This document shows, piece after piece, positions 22,447 to 34,963 of a stretch of DNA of 64,000 bases. The translations under genes were made by a program, and so were the position numbers. The number at the start of each line of letters is the position of its first letter. The stretch's first letter is position 1. A model generated the notes under the pieces. The model had not been told where the DNA came from. It did no database searches and saw nothing but the letters and a program-made list of their open reading frames with translations. Source of the stretch: Ilex aquifolium (lineage: Eukaryota; Streptophyta; Magnoliopsida; Aquifoliales; Aquifoliaceae); contig OX637398.1 in NCBI GenBank assembly GCA_951799425.1, positions 15,782,270 to 15,846,269 of the forward strand, given 5' to 3'.

Positions 22447-22449
22447 TTA

Positions 22450-24868
22450 ATGTTTGTTGTCCTTTAGCTTTTATTTTGTTCTCATCCAATCGAATGCAGT
22501 ACAGTCAAACAAATCTCAGTAGAGTTTTGATTATGATATTGAAAAAAGGAGATGTCTATGGTAGAGGAAAAAAATTTCAGTATTATATAATCATTTATTA
22601 TATTTATAAATATTTTTATTATTATTATGAGTATTTTTATCATTGTTATTGTGGGACCCTGTCATACATTACATTACATTTAAATAATACTAGTAATTGC
22701 ACACGTGGAATAATTGTGAATTATAATTTTTGTTTTTATGTTTTATCAAGAACTTTAAAGTTGTTAGATTTTATGTACATTCACTAGATTATGTAATTTT
22801 TATTTGTACTCGAGCAATGGATATTACAAAATTCCAACTAAAACTCTTTATTTGTCAAAAAGTAATTAATTTACCTATAATTTAGCAATGCTAGAAGAAA
22901 ATACTAAAATAAAATATAGTCTTCGATGATATGCACCACAAGCCATGGCGCATTCGGAGCTACGGTTCGCTCCAAAGAGTCTTGCCGGTTATGATAGTCT
23001 GAAAAAGTGTGACCTTAAAATGAAGATTAGAAGCAAATGTTTCAAAGTTATCAACCATTACAACCGGACAATACTTGTGAATCTTCACGGCACCATACCT
23101 ACATATGTAACAGTTTATTATACAGAGTATAGTTAAAATTGGGTAGCTACTGATATATTAGAGCAAATCAAGATACTCATGCATTCAAATCCGCAAAACT
23201 ATCAAAATATATATCTTGAGACACCAACTAATACAAAGTAAGATTTGACTTTTATTTTTTAATTACATATGATTGCAATCACATGAGTTCATCAATTATA
23301 GAATAACATCATTGTCATCATCACAACCATTCTTGTTTTTAAAGACCACATACTCAGAACTTCAAATTTTCTTTTGAGAATAAGGTTAATTTTAAACAAA
23401 AGCATCTTTAAAATATTTCTAGTACAGCTACTAAAAAAATATAAATTGGAGGCGAAAAAGGAAGACAAACTTGAAACCTGCAAATGAGAGCTTGACCACC
23501 AGTAAAATCTGATGCTTGTTGCCAAAGAGTGTGCTTTAGAGTGTGCTTTCGTGACTGGTAATTAGTCTCTCAAAAAACAATGGTGGCTGGTTCAACTGCA
23601 TGAAATCCACTACTTCAAATTAAAATTCTAATTGTTGAATTCTCCATGATTTAAACCAATGTACATAGAAAAAAAAAGGCTAAAGGGTCAATCTCAATTT
23701 TCAAAATCCCCGGCTTTTTATCATGAATAATGGTTGTAATCACCAAAATACCAGTCCATTGTATTCCAATCTTACTCTTCAATGCCCCTTCCTAAAATCA
23801 AATCACCTTCATGCCTGAAAATTCTCTGCTAAATTTTGTATTCATCAAGCATTTTCCGAAACACAATCTAAGAAAAGTAAACTAAAAAAATATATATATG
23901 CAACTTCAATTTAATTTTCATTGCATTAGTATAAACTTTTTACCTCCCAAGGGCCAATTCTAAGTAATGATGTAGGGAAGTTGGAAGACTTGAGCTTCTC
24001 AGACATAGGTTGAGATAGAAAATCATTAATCTAGGCGGAACATTTTGATTTTTTTGACTGACCTGTGTTTGATAGATAATTATATTTCTTTAGTTCACTT
24101 GACATACATAGCTCGACAAAATTGTCTTCAATAACACTCATAGTAGGTATTTGTTGTTCAATTAAATTTTAGGAAATTTCTTAGTTGAGTTAAATATCGG
24201 ATAGTTATAAATGACATTTTTTGCGATTTCCCCCCCTTTTTTATGAAGCATTCATAGCTTTGTATTTACATGATTGTATTGATGTTTTTCTCCTAATAAG
24301 ATATAGATATTTAATAATGTTTGTTGATGATACAAGATAATGAGCTATGGAGACACATTACCATGTGGTTTCTCTTAGGAAATTTATCAAATTTCAATTG
24401 TTTAGGGTAATATTTTTTGACCAGAAGTTGAATTAATCATTGAACAACATTAAGAAAAATTAGGCCAAAAAATGTAGCACATTATGGGAAAATAAAACTT
24501 TCATCAAAGAGAAGTAAATAAAGGCTTTCCCTCGGTATGTATTAGTCTAGGATGATTTTTGAAAATGTAATTTTACTAAAAACAATGACATCAATTTCTA
24601 CGACGAAGTATGTATAAAACATTGTTAACTACATTCGGCTTATAGGCACTACATAGGTGTTGCTAATGCCACATATTTTTTTATAAGACTTTGCACCTTG
24701 TTTAGAAAATAAGTTAAATACAAATAAAACATGATCGTCACATATTTATACACTCCAATCTTCAACAAACCAAAATAATACGACAAAAATTTAAAATCAA
24801 AATGACATTTAAAATAAATCACGTGCAACGATATAGTAAAAACAAAATAACTATATAAACACCCATAC
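22450..24868. other. Intergenic DNA, no gene recognised
   Basis: AT-rich sequence with only short open frames. A 63-codon frame at 22945-23136 begins at an ATG but shows no known motif or splice context. ACTAGTAATTGCACACGTGG near 22689 resembles an inverted Helitron 3' end, but it lacks the hairpin and a partner. Confidence 0.4.
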
Positions 24869-25379
24869 TCAATTAAATGTATTGACGAATACTGGTTTCC
24901 CAGAGGAAAGGAATACATCAAGTCTGCACACCCCTGGATCCAAACACCAGCATCTATAGTTTGATCTGGATATCTCAAAAAGTTCATCTGGAGTCATCTT
25001 CTCAAGATCTTTGGATGACCAATAGTCAATGCTATTGGTATGTTGGGCACCCATGGTTGCTCCAATCTCCCCCACCTGGTGATCTTGGGCACACATTCTC
25101 TTGTACAACCTTATTACGGAGACAAAATCTTCATAGGGATCATGCAATCATACCTGTAAAGAAAAGCCCCCATGTCAAAAAGAGTTTGGAACATATATGT
25201 GCGCGGTGATTTTCGTACAATAAAAGAAAAATGACAGATCTTTCATTTGGTGAACACGGGGTTACCTGAAAGTCGAGGATCCCGAGGTAACGGAAAGCGA
25301 GAAGGATCCTAAGGAGTGGTGATGAATTGTTTTTCCAACTGTCCATGTGATTCCGGCGAGCCGAAGAGGAATCTGCCAC
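24869..25379 (-). pseudogene. Two-exon gene of unknown function with in-frame TGA
   Basis: Exon 1 (25379-25266) starts at an ATG and encodes 38 residues (MADSSSARRNHMDSWK and on) up to CAG before a GT donor. The intron ends in a pyrimidine-rich tract and TTTACAG. Exon 2 (25153 to about 24869) continues in the same phase with HDPYEDFVSVIRLYKRMC, a hydrophilic region containing SSKDLEKMTPDELFEISR, and a stop. Its second codon is TGA, so the joined frame is broken at once unless another acceptor is used. I do not recognise the family. The matching phase and good splice signals suggest a real gene or recent pseudogene; the true 3' end may need more exons. Confidence 0.35.
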
Positions 25380-25770
25380 TCAAAACAGAGGGTTAGAAGG
25401 GCGCCAGAGTATTTTTCGATGTGACCCATCCGACGGTCAAGTTAGTATTTGTGAGAGAGGGGTGAAAAACGTTGTTGTATTGCTCAGAATGAGTCTTGCG
25501 TACCTTTGTTTTGAGTTACAGAGAGCTATTTATACCTTCATGAAAATCATCATTACTGTCAAGTGGGCCCCTTGAAGAAGGGGCTCCCCATTGGTCCATT
25601 TGGGAGGTAGTGGGCGGTGCTCAGTCATTGGACAGAGCACTTTCCATTTTGCCCAAGAAGGGGTTCAGACATTAAATGCTCGGGCTCTTGAGCACTTAAT
25701 GCTCTTCCTTCTTGGGTTTTTCGAGCTTTAACTCTGTCCCATCCTTCACAGGGGAGTCAATCACGCCGAT

Positions 25771-26056
25771 GACACGTGTCGTTCGTAGGGATTCTTCAGA
25801 ACCCTTTGTGCCGTGGACACGTGTCACTCGCATACGACACCGATGAAACATTGGTGCCGAGGACATGTGTCCAAACTCATACAAAGCCCGAGGTACCTTG
25901 GTGCCGAGGACACGTGTCCCTCTCATATGGATCCGAGGGACCTCTGACGTCAAGGACACGTGTCCCTCTCATATAAAAGTATTCCGAGGGAAAAGATGCC
26001 GAGGACGCTTGTTAGTCTTCTATGCCTCCACGTTCCTTATACCGAGGACACGTGTC
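25771..26056. promoter_or_regulatory. Seven-unit tandem array of GACACGTGTC (G-box) sites
   Basis: GACACGTGTC or a near variant starts at 25771, 25816, 25862 (GACATGTGTC), 25909, 25955, 26004 (GACGCTTGTT) and 26047, spaced 43-49 bp. Five units keep CACGTG, the core bound by plant bZIP and bHLH factors and part of ABRE elements. Flanks share GCCGAG before several sites and CTCTCATAT after two. The array begins about 390 bp upstream of the start codon of the minus-strand gene remnant at 25379. Whether it regulates anything is not shown. Confidence 0.75.
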
Positions 26057-26935
26057 GACTGTTGGCTGACTGTCTAAAGTGTCCCATCAATATACAAAAG
26101 CTGCTACTTCAACAAATGTTTAATCGTGGCTTTGATGCGTAGCTGCCTACTTGGCTTGGCTTCTTGTATATAGCTCGCACATAAAATGGTTGCATCCCTT
26201 TTTGTTGTCGCATTAAAAATTTTTTACGTACCACAATAAGGAATTGTTCCATGTGTGATGAGTGATAGGGTGCCTGGGGACTTGATAGTAGATTAATGAT
26301 GACAATATAAATAGTTTTATTGAAAAAATTCATGTCCTATTGGACTTATGACTTTTTTCTCTTCTAGGGCTTACGAGTGTATTTGCACCTCTTGAAAACT
26401 AGACAAATCCCCTAGGTACATGGCCTATGCCATAAGAACCATGCTCTGGGCAATCCCAGATCAAAATCCACAGGGATAGTTCGAAGAGGTTGACAATATT
26501 CAATTATGTAGCCTCCCTTTGAGGTGGAACATATGTTATTGGACCAATCTTTTGGGGTTAATCTTATAATCACGTGGGAAATGTGATTTTGTTCCAATGG
26601 AAGGAGTGAAACAAATACCCATAATGCTTAAATTCTAAAACGCTTTAATACAACCAAGTACAAAAATTGACACACACCTAGGTTCAAACCCTTTTTAACG
26701 CCTTTGACCAGGTCAATCAGATGATCACTTCCAATTGTTTCTACTTAGAGTTTGGAGGAAGCTTAAAAGAAAGTAGAAACTTCCAACTGAGACAAGTTGT
26801 TTGAAATTTTGCATTCTATTTTGAGTCATAATTAAAATGACATGACTAAGCAAACAAAAAGAAACAAAACGAATAAAAAAAATATGAAGAAAGAATTGTA
26901 TAAAGAACAAGCAATTAACAACAAAAAAATAGGGA
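26057..26935. other. Intergenic DNA, nothing recognised
   Basis: No credible coding frame, repeat edge or RNA gene was seen between the G-box array and the solo LTR. Confidence 0.5.
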
Positions 26936-26940
26936 ACTTC

Positions 26941-29354
26941 TGTAAAACCCGGGTATGAAAAATGACAAAACGGTAAATTATCACTACGGTATGGGTTGAA
27001 AATCCAAAATTTTCTAGAACTTGGATGACGAAACGGATCTCATCGTTGGATTCATCTTGTGAAATCTAGTTACCCAACCAATTTTCGTTGAATTTCGACA
27101 CAGTCGAATTTTTTGCATTTTACGAGGCAATCGAGTATCGTGTGACATAAAAACGAAATATGGAATAAAATTTTAAAAGTTGGAAAATAATTTAAAGGAA
27201 GTTCATATAAAAATATTTTGAACTTGAACCGGGATGAAATTTAATCGTTTCGCGACGAAATCGGACCCGAAAATGGGGGGACGTGTGGCGCGATGAGGAC
27301 CAAACATTTAAAGGGTATAAGTAGGGGAGAAAAAATAGATTTCTCCCCATACCCATCAGATGATTCGAAAAATAGAAAGAAGAGAGGGAACCTCTACATT
27401 CTCTCTATGATCTACACGCCGCCACGTTGCTCGAATCGACTCGAGCCAAGAACAAAAGTTGTTCTACTTGTCGAGTGTTACAAAACTATACCAAAAAAGA
27501 TGAATTTTCACCGAAGATTCAAAAATGGGATTTTGGGGAAATCAAAGGCTAAGGCATCATTGGTGTTCTTTATGACTTTCTACATTTGTTTTACGCTTCA
27601 AGAGGTAGGATTTTCATCCTCACTAGGTTTATTTCTAACTTAGGCTTGAAATATGAAATTGGTAGGGTGTTAGAGATGAAATCTCATATATAACACTTAC
27701 CTATGGTATTTGAAATGTGGAAAATAGATATAGAAATGGGTAAAATATATTCTAACTTGAATTGGGTATGTAGAAATTACTTAATGTAATTTTCTTGAGT
27801 TATGTGATGAATTTGGACATTTTATGTGATTACATGATTTAGTACATTCAAGGTGTTTGATTAAATGCCTATGTGGATTAAGTGTGCTAATTACATTGAC
27901 CATGTTGTAACATGCTTGAAAATTGATGTTGAAAAATGTTGGTATATACATACGATATATTGACATTGTGATTGTTGATGGTTATTGAAATGTTCATATC
28001 TTGCACACAACAAATGGAACATGTTATTGAAACTGCAATTGAGATCTTAGTTGCATAATGATGAAAATTGGAAATTGTACATATACATTTGCATAAGCAC
28101 CGAAAATATCACATTCGTGAACATTACATGAGTGTGGGTGTGTGCATGTTGTTGGATAAAACACCATTCTTGGTGGTTGATAAGTGGGCTCGGTATAGTC
28201 GGACCAAGGTTCGACAGAGTCGCACGGTTGCATGAAAAACTTGTGTCGAGTATAGCAAGAAGGGTTATATACTCCCTCGGGTGCAAGACTTGGTTACTGG
28301 CTTATACACTTCCGCCGGTGAAAGTCCAAAAAAGTGTATCGGTGTGCAGAACCAGAGGTGAGACGCCAAAATCTCGCTACCCAACAAAGAAACATGGTCT
28401 ATTTTTTTTAAAAACGACCGTTGGGTGTGCAACATCAATGGTAAGGGCTTGGAATACCCGATTTTATACTCATGACATTGCATGAGTGATGGGAGCTGGC
28501 TAGATTGAGGAGTAGCTTCTTTAGGAGATACCCTATTGAGTGTGCTCACCTTTTATGAGGACAACATTTCAGGTGCGGGATATGCGCCAGTGGACAGCTC
28601 TCACTCGGACCCTCATTGATGAAGAAGAGCCGAAATATGGCTTTAAATCATATTTTTGTAAAACTAAGATATTATCTAATTTTTGGGACATTAATTGTAT
28701 GTAAAGAATTTTATCGAACTCGTATGAATTGTATTTTGTTTAAAATGTCATGTTATATGAGTTGGGTTTGTGTTGTACAAGGTTGGAATGAATTGGAATT
28801 GAAAAAGGATGGAAACGGGCGAAAGCTGGTAAGACCTACCGGTAGAATGACGAGCTTTTCTACCGGTAGAACTTGTCCAGTAGGTTAAACCTACCGGTAG
28901 AACTTCAAGTTTTGCGGTAGAACTTTTCCAGTGGGCTAAATCTACCGGTAGAATTTTGATAAATCTACTGGTAGAACTTTTTAAGTAGTCTTTTCTACCG
29001 GTAGATCTTGCATATCTTCTACCGGTAGGTTTTGTTAAAATCTTAAGTTTTGAAATGTTTTGCTAAGCCTATGGGTCTTGGGTTCTTTTGTTCAAATGAT
29101 ATAAATGGACATTAAACGAGGATAAATTGTTGTATATTGGACCTCGGATGGGTCATGTGATCGAAGTGTACACAGGTTATGCGTTTGGGAGTGCCCGGTA
29201 CAAGGGAGACTCTGCCCAAACTTTGTGTTTTTGTGATCCCAGTAAAGGGGATGTTGTGCCATAGTGTCTGGTTATGCAGCATTCACGGGTATTTCTATGG
29301 GTTGATGCGTGATCAACGGGTTGACAAAGGACCTTCAGTTTTAGGGGCGTCACA
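26941..29354. mobile_element. Solo LTR of a gypsy-type element with perfect TSD
   Basis: A 2414-bp segment starts TGTAAAACCC and ends GGGGCGTCACA, flanked by ACTTC on both sides (26936-26940 and 29355-29359). There is no internal domain, so it is a solo LTR, expected from LTR-LTR recombination. The length and ends resemble chromovirus (Del/Tekay-like) LTRs, which is an inference from memory. A TATA-like GGGTATAAGTAGG lies near 27313. Short open frames within it are not genes. Confidence 0.85.
28836..29028. repeat. Cluster of CTACCGGTAG palindromes in the solo LTR
   Basis: The 10-bp palindrome CTACCGGTAG occurs exactly at 28836, 28860, 28891, 28942, 28995 and 29019. A variant (CTACTGGTAG) is at 28965 and a half site near 28914. 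Several are followed by AACTT. Spacing is irregular, so this is not a simple tandem repeat. Confidence 0.9.
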
Positions 29355-29359
29355 ACTTC

Positions 29360-29811
29360 CCCTAGATATGTGCGGGTCAGGTACTTGAGCGAGTGGCTGA
29401 CCATATTTATTTTGACTAACGGACAGTACTTTGCAGTATCCCTACATAGATAAGTAATTGTAAGACACACATACGGGAATATTTCATGCAACAGAAAAAA
29501 CTATTCAAAGATTTAACAAGCTTTAATTGCCTTCAGCTCTGCTACCATCAAAACCAAAATGCGTTCAACTTGGCTAGCTCTATAGTGGGGAAGTAAGAAT
29601 TGATGTCTCAAAATAATGTCTTAAATTCATTCACTAAAAAACAAAATGACAACTTCGGTAAGAATAGCTTCAGCCATCCAGAACTATATTTTTTTTTTGA
29701 ACGGACAGAACTATAGTTCAATCTGCAAGAAGGGGGCTGGAGAAAAAGAAATAGAGAACATAATTTTTCCTGCCAAATATTTTTTATTGTTTGAAATCTA
29801 GCACGACAAAT
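29360..29811. other. Intergenic DNA, nothing recognised
   Basis: No gene, RNA gene or transposon terminus was identified between the solo LTR and the exon-like pieces that begin at 29812. Confidence 0.5.
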
Positions 29812-31086
29812 TTACCTATTGTGGTCTGTAATGGATGCAAGAACAACTTTGTTTCCCACGCTATGATTCATCTCTACCTTGGCAAACAGAAAGGCACATC
29901 CAAGTCCCACAATAAACATATAAACAAATAGAGAAAACATATAATCCTTCATATTGTTTCTAATAACATCTGGATGCACAAAATATCCATAATGATTGAA
30001 TAAGCCATAAATATAACATAACATACAAAAGACGCATTATTAATGCAATGGAAATAAGATAAGTTAATTTGGAATGCCTTCAAAAACAGAGTGAAAATAA
30101 TTTCATTTCATGGGAGTCTAACCAACCTCTGTAGAAGGTACGACCGCTTCATAATTTCTTAAGATGAATTGAGCCTTCTTCGAAGAGTGTCATCAAGCTT
30201 ACCTCAAATTTTGGGATCCACGAAAAGGTCCTTTAAATCTCTGAAATTCCCAGGAGAGTCCCTCGACACCTCTACTTCTCCCTCTCTCACCCGTGCCATT
30301 CATGTCTTCCAATGCCCTGTAATTCAAAGAACAATGGAATTTCAACCAAAGAGGCATAGGCCCAAATGGAAAAGAAAATCATAAAACGAAATTTTGTTGT
30401 CTATGAATTGAAAGAAGCATTAAAATATTGAATACTTGTTTAAAGAAGCCATAAACCAATGCAACTATCCATAGACTATTGTTGAGGTGATTGCGGATTC
30501 CGCAAGTTAAGAACTCATTCCAAACAAATTTTGTTTCATAAAGCCATTGCCCCTGTCCCAAAATCACATTAGTTCTTCTAAAGACTATGCATGACATGGT
30601 AGGAGTAGCTGAAAAAGAAGTCCTTTGTAAGGTCCACTGTGCATAAGAGCTTCTTGTATCTATGTCATCAATAGGTAAAAAAGAGCAAAAGAAAATTAAG
30701 TAAATGACAAGTCCAATAAATTGATCAAAAGAGGAAAAGATGGGAGGTAAAAAGCTGTTTGACTAAAAAAATGAAACAAAAAAATAAAAATAAGGAATCA
30801 GAAATCAACTTCCCCCTAAAACCCAGATGAGACCTTGTCTCATTCAAAAAGTTTTATCAACATCAGAACATTAATGAACTTTGCCCCTGTACATTCGCAG
30901 TAAATGAACTGACAATTCCTCTAAAAATGGAGGTGGCTACCGGTTATTCATTGGAAAACGAAAAAATAAAAATTCAAATTGATCAACGGTTCATTTTAAT
31001 TGTGAGATTTATCAACGGTTGACATTGATTTTTCAGTATGGTACCGAAAAATCAGATGTTTGTATTGTAGCCATCTCCATAAGTAA

Positions 31087-32006
31087 GAACATCTCCAATG
31101 GGCTATGTAAATGAGCCTTGTTAGCTATTTTAGATAGGCAGTCCACAAATTTTGGCTCTAACGGGCTCGGTATCTCAATCGGTATTATCCATAAGCCAAT
31201 ATTGGCTTGCTGGATCTAGCGACTGAAACATGCTAGGTATTTCCTCAACAGATGCTCCAAAATCGCTGGATTTGCGCCAAAATCGTCACTGCACAAAGCT
31301 CCACAGAAGCTCAACCCAGCAACCATACTCCTTTACTAGACCAGCAACTATGCAATCTCAGCTTCAAATGTCATGTTCAAATTTCTAGAAAATCAATTTG
31401 TTCAAATTTCTAGAAAATAGCCAGTCATATAGATGCGTTCTTGATCATATGGGGTATATCATTGTTGAAAAAGGCGGGTGGTGTTGAAAGAGGCGATGGC
31501 ATCGTCTTCATTGCCAAGCTCCATCGTCCTCTTCACAATCTTTGGGTTGGATTGAGAAGATCAAGAATTGAGGTAGTAAAATCCAGCAACAACCCCCCAA
31601 AAAATTCAGTAAAATCCCCAAAAAAATCAAGCAAAACTCCCAAAAAATTCAACAAAACTCCTCAAAAATCCAGTAAAACTCATCCAAAAATTCAGTAAAA
31701 CCCCCCCAAAATTCAGCTAAAACCCCCCAAAAAATCCAGCAAAACCCCCCAAAAATTCCAGCAAAACCCCCCAAATTTGAGGCGTGTTTCTCTGGTTGCT
31801 TTCTTTTTAGTAGAAAGCTTCTAGAAGTAAAATTAGTGGCATTTTTGAATTATATTATTGAAAGTTAGTTAAAGTTAGTTGAAGTAGTTAGCTAAAATAG
31901 AGAGCGTGATTGAAGTGAATTTTAAAAAGTACCTAGCTAAAGTAGAGAATTCAATATTTAAATATATTTTAAGTAGCTATTTTAGATAGTGTGGTTGTAG
32001 ATGCTC
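31087..32006. mobile_element. PIF/Harbinger-like element with TAA TSD
   Basis: The left end GAACATCTCCAATGG and the inverted right end (GAGCATCTACAACC) are flanked by TAA (31084-31086 and 32007-32009). TTAGCTATTTTAGATAG-type sequence appears near both ends. No transposase is visible. A minisatellite occupies part of the interior. Confidence 0.65.
31577..31780. repeat. AAATCCAGCAAAACCCCCCA minisatellite
   Basis: About ten imperfect units of 18-21 bp vary as TTCAGTAAAA, TCCAGCAAAA or TTCAACAAAA followed by C-rich runs and AAAAA. It lies inside the PIF-like element. Confidence 0.85.
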
Positions 32007-33062
32007 TAACACATGTATCTAGTGAGGATACATTCACAGTAGCACTTAATATCTCCTACTTATAGAGATTTTTCACTTGCACTCTTTGTTTCACCTTTGA
32101 AAAAGAGGGAATTAAAACTATCAAATGGCCATGCAATCAGCCTGAAGCAAACAAGCCCACATCACTAACACAACGTTGAAGGGTGTATTCAGAAAATAGT
32201 ATAGAGATTACCTTCACAGTGTAAAACTTGTTTCTTATCCAAAGAAGACGCCCAAACTTAGGCTAAACATCCAAAAAAAATTTTAAAAAAAATAAATAAA
32301 CACATTGAAAGGCAATCTAGATACAAGTAGATAGTAACATTTATGAGTTCTATTCTCTTATGCCTCCTTAGAAGTACCAAGGAAATTTTACATTTACATG
32401 CAGAATTGACAAAAGACCTATTCTCATTCTTAGAAATAGCCAAATTGGAGCGCAAAGTAGAATTGAGAATTGGAATCATCTCGCTCGCTCTTGGTAATGG
32501 CATATATTGAATGACCACAGATTACACCTATCTTCCTTCCTTTTGTTATAAGAAGCATGTAATACGGTCCCAAAAACTTTATGAACCCTAAAATCAGTGA
32601 AAAGGCACGAGTTCTATACCGAACAAAACAACAATCTATTTTGGTAGGTAAAACTTCAAGTTATATAACATACCAGCGATTCCATAACAAGTGGTGACAA
32701 ATTTAAGGCCACTGGTAGACAGTTGCCTTCATTTATTCTTTTCATCAGGTCATATCAATCTCTTTCTAAATATGTTGTTGATTAAAGTTGAATATGTTGC
32801 TACCACTGTGAGATGGAGGGATCTGCTGCTATGACGTGAGACAATGAAAGAAATCCCCATAGATCTACTCTTATCCGATGTGGTTCTTGGTAGAAAGAGA
32901 AATGGAGATGAGGATGAGGATCATGGAGTAAATATTCGATGTGATCGCTAGAGAATAGGGAGTCGGTGAACCTTGAGAATGGCTTGCCTCTGAGAGTGAA
33001 AAGAAAATGGAAACAACTAATATGAGAAAACAGAAGCGAAAAGGAAAGGGGAATGGAAGGGA

Positions 33063-33066
<4 letters not shown>

Positions 33067-33107
<41 letters not shown>
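33067..33107. repeat. (GA)n microsatellite
   Basis: About 20 uninterrupted GA units, just upstream of the possible start codon at 33065 on the minus strand, where it would read as a CT-rich leader. Confidence 0.95.
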
Positions 33108-33109
<2 letters not shown>

Positions 33110-34951
33110 ACGTTGAGGATTAATTAGAGATGATGATTATTTAGTGTGATATTAATTTTGGAGGATAAGGATGACATAGTTGTATTAGTGGAGGATAAAG
33201 GTGAAAAAAAAAAAAAAAAATCGAGCATTCTGATATTTTAAAGTAGTATAAATTGAGGGTCAAAATATAGTTTCAGAAGTTATCATTATTACGTTAAGTG
33301 GTGAATTATAAGTATTAAAATTTGGGAGATAAAAATGTAATTTTATCGATTAATTGGATCATATTTCATTTGGTTTCATCGTTGCTAGAGTTCTATATCG
33401 GAATCAAAAGTGACAAGAAAAAGTATATATACTTAGGAAACTATTGTTAGTGGTTACTTATTTGAGATATTTTTGGTATTTATCATGATACATATAATAG
33501 GTGATGAGTGAGAAGTAAGTGTAATTGGTGGGTGTGTCATGTGTGTGGGGGTGGTTTAGTGGCTATGTGTGTGCATACGTATGTAGCAGAAGGGCAAAGA
33601 ATAAAAAAAAAAAAAAAGGGGACAAGTCTATCAAGTGAGTGCATGTGCTAGAGGAGGAGATGATTAAAGGAACAAAAGAAAAGCATGAGGTGTCATGAAG
33701 TAGAAGAAATAGAATAATTAAGGTACACTTGTCAATAATTAGTGAATATGATATGACTAGGATGTGTGTGTTCTGCAGAAAACTAGACTACAAGGCTTTA
33801 GAAAATAAGAGAATAAGAAAGTTTTGCCGATAGAAACAAAGGGAGGGAAGCCAAAAGTAAAGGAAAGAAAAAGAGGAAGAGAGGGAAAAAAAAAGAAGAG
33901 CAAGGAGGGTTAGGAGAAACTATGGATTTTTTTTGTGTAAATCAAAAGGTGAGAAAGCTTTCTAATTGTTAGTTTTTCTCTAATAAACATTCATTGAATT
34001 AGGGCATGCAAGGGTTCATATTTTGATCAAAGTAGTTAGAAGTTATAGTTATGCTTCTATCTTCTGGTTGTAATTAGAATTAAATTTGTTGGTGGAATCA
34101 AGATTTGCTGATTCATATTGTTAAATTGGTGCTTAAATATTTAAAACTAAAACACTGTTTGTGGAATTTCTAAAGTGTTTGGATGCTAGAATTTAGCATG
34201 TTTATGCTGAAATTGGTGTTGAAAGTGTTAGAAATAGGTTTGGAAAGATTTATAAGAGAATAGGAAATTAGTGGTCAATCCCGGTTTTGACAGACAACTT
34301 GGGTAGTTTATGGAAAAACAGAGATAGCTCTCTCTAAAAAAATTGGATTCGTGCACCTTTTTTTTTTTTGTTAGAACACAGTATCATTGATCTTTCTAAC
34401 CATATATGGTATAAAACCTAATTCTGTTTGTATGAAAACTGACATCTGTTTGAAATTGACTGCGACTAATGAAAAAAATCAGCTTAGTACATTTATAATT
34501 AACTTAATCTCTTACTAATTTTGTGAGGATAAAAGTCTATTTTAATTAAGTTCGAGAGATGGGTTCGTCTAACACATTAACACATATTAAGTACTTGACG
34601 AAATGTTTAAGTTAAGAGAATGATTGAAAATGGGACTAAAGTGACTCGATTAAATTGTATTGAACATAATATGAAATAAGGTAATAAGTAAATGGAGTTA
34701 TCGATAATTATTTACCTACGGTGAATTTGCCTAATCGCTGGTTGGGACAACAACAACGATCCATTGACTGTTCAGAAGTAATGAACTATCTAATATTAAT
34801 AGTTTTAGAGCTTCTTTCATTATTCTACATTCAAATGTCTTTATGGTAGTTTTTATGTTTAAAATGACCCTTAGGGTGGATAAGACGATGATTGAGAGAG
34901 TGAGTTAAGTCGTAGAACACTCATAAATTATTTTTCAGAAGCTAAGCTGTA
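33108..34951. other. AT-rich DNA, possibly the left part of an LTR
   Basis: No coding frame was recognised. A purine-rich stretch at 33830-33910 followed by GGTGAGAAAGCTTTC resembles the transcribed part of the LTR type seen at 26941-29354. This may belong to the element whose 3' end is at 36164. No 5' boundary was found. Confidence 0.3.
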
Positions 34952-34963
34952 GTGAGTACGAAA

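Larger units (their letters stand above)
29812..33065 (-). pseudogene. Unrecognised multi-exon gene or gene relic
   Basis: Several minus-strand pieces look like exons. The 33065 end encodes a signal-peptide-like start (MSLPFPFPFRFCFLILVVS, cleavable near SEAS) before a possible AAG/GT donor. A segment from about 30648 to 30436 reads RSSYAQWTLQRTSF to LVYGFFKQ and ends at a GTATTC donor. A 114-bp segment (30316-30203) has a TTACAG acceptor, a GTAAGC donor and an open frame (GERGRSRGVEGLSWEFQRF). 30024-29816 is hydrophobic, ends at a GTAAAT donor, and may hold a membrane span. The phases do not all fit and I cannot name a family. A PIF-like element lies between the first two pieces. It could be a decayed gene or unrelated chance frames. 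Confidence 0.3.

Noticed and set aside
22689..22710. Helitron 3' end on the minus strand (ATTACTAG)
   Set aside because: No subterminal hairpin of the right form and no matching 5' end was found nearby.
25771..26056. CRISPR-like spacing of GACACGTGTC
   Set aside because: The repeat is a 10-bp G-box palindrome with degenerate flanks in plant nuclear DNA; no cas genes and repeats far too short.
26941..29354. Several open frames of 60-117 codons as genes
   Set aside because: They lie wholly inside a solo LTR with perfect TSD and show no domain or codon pattern.
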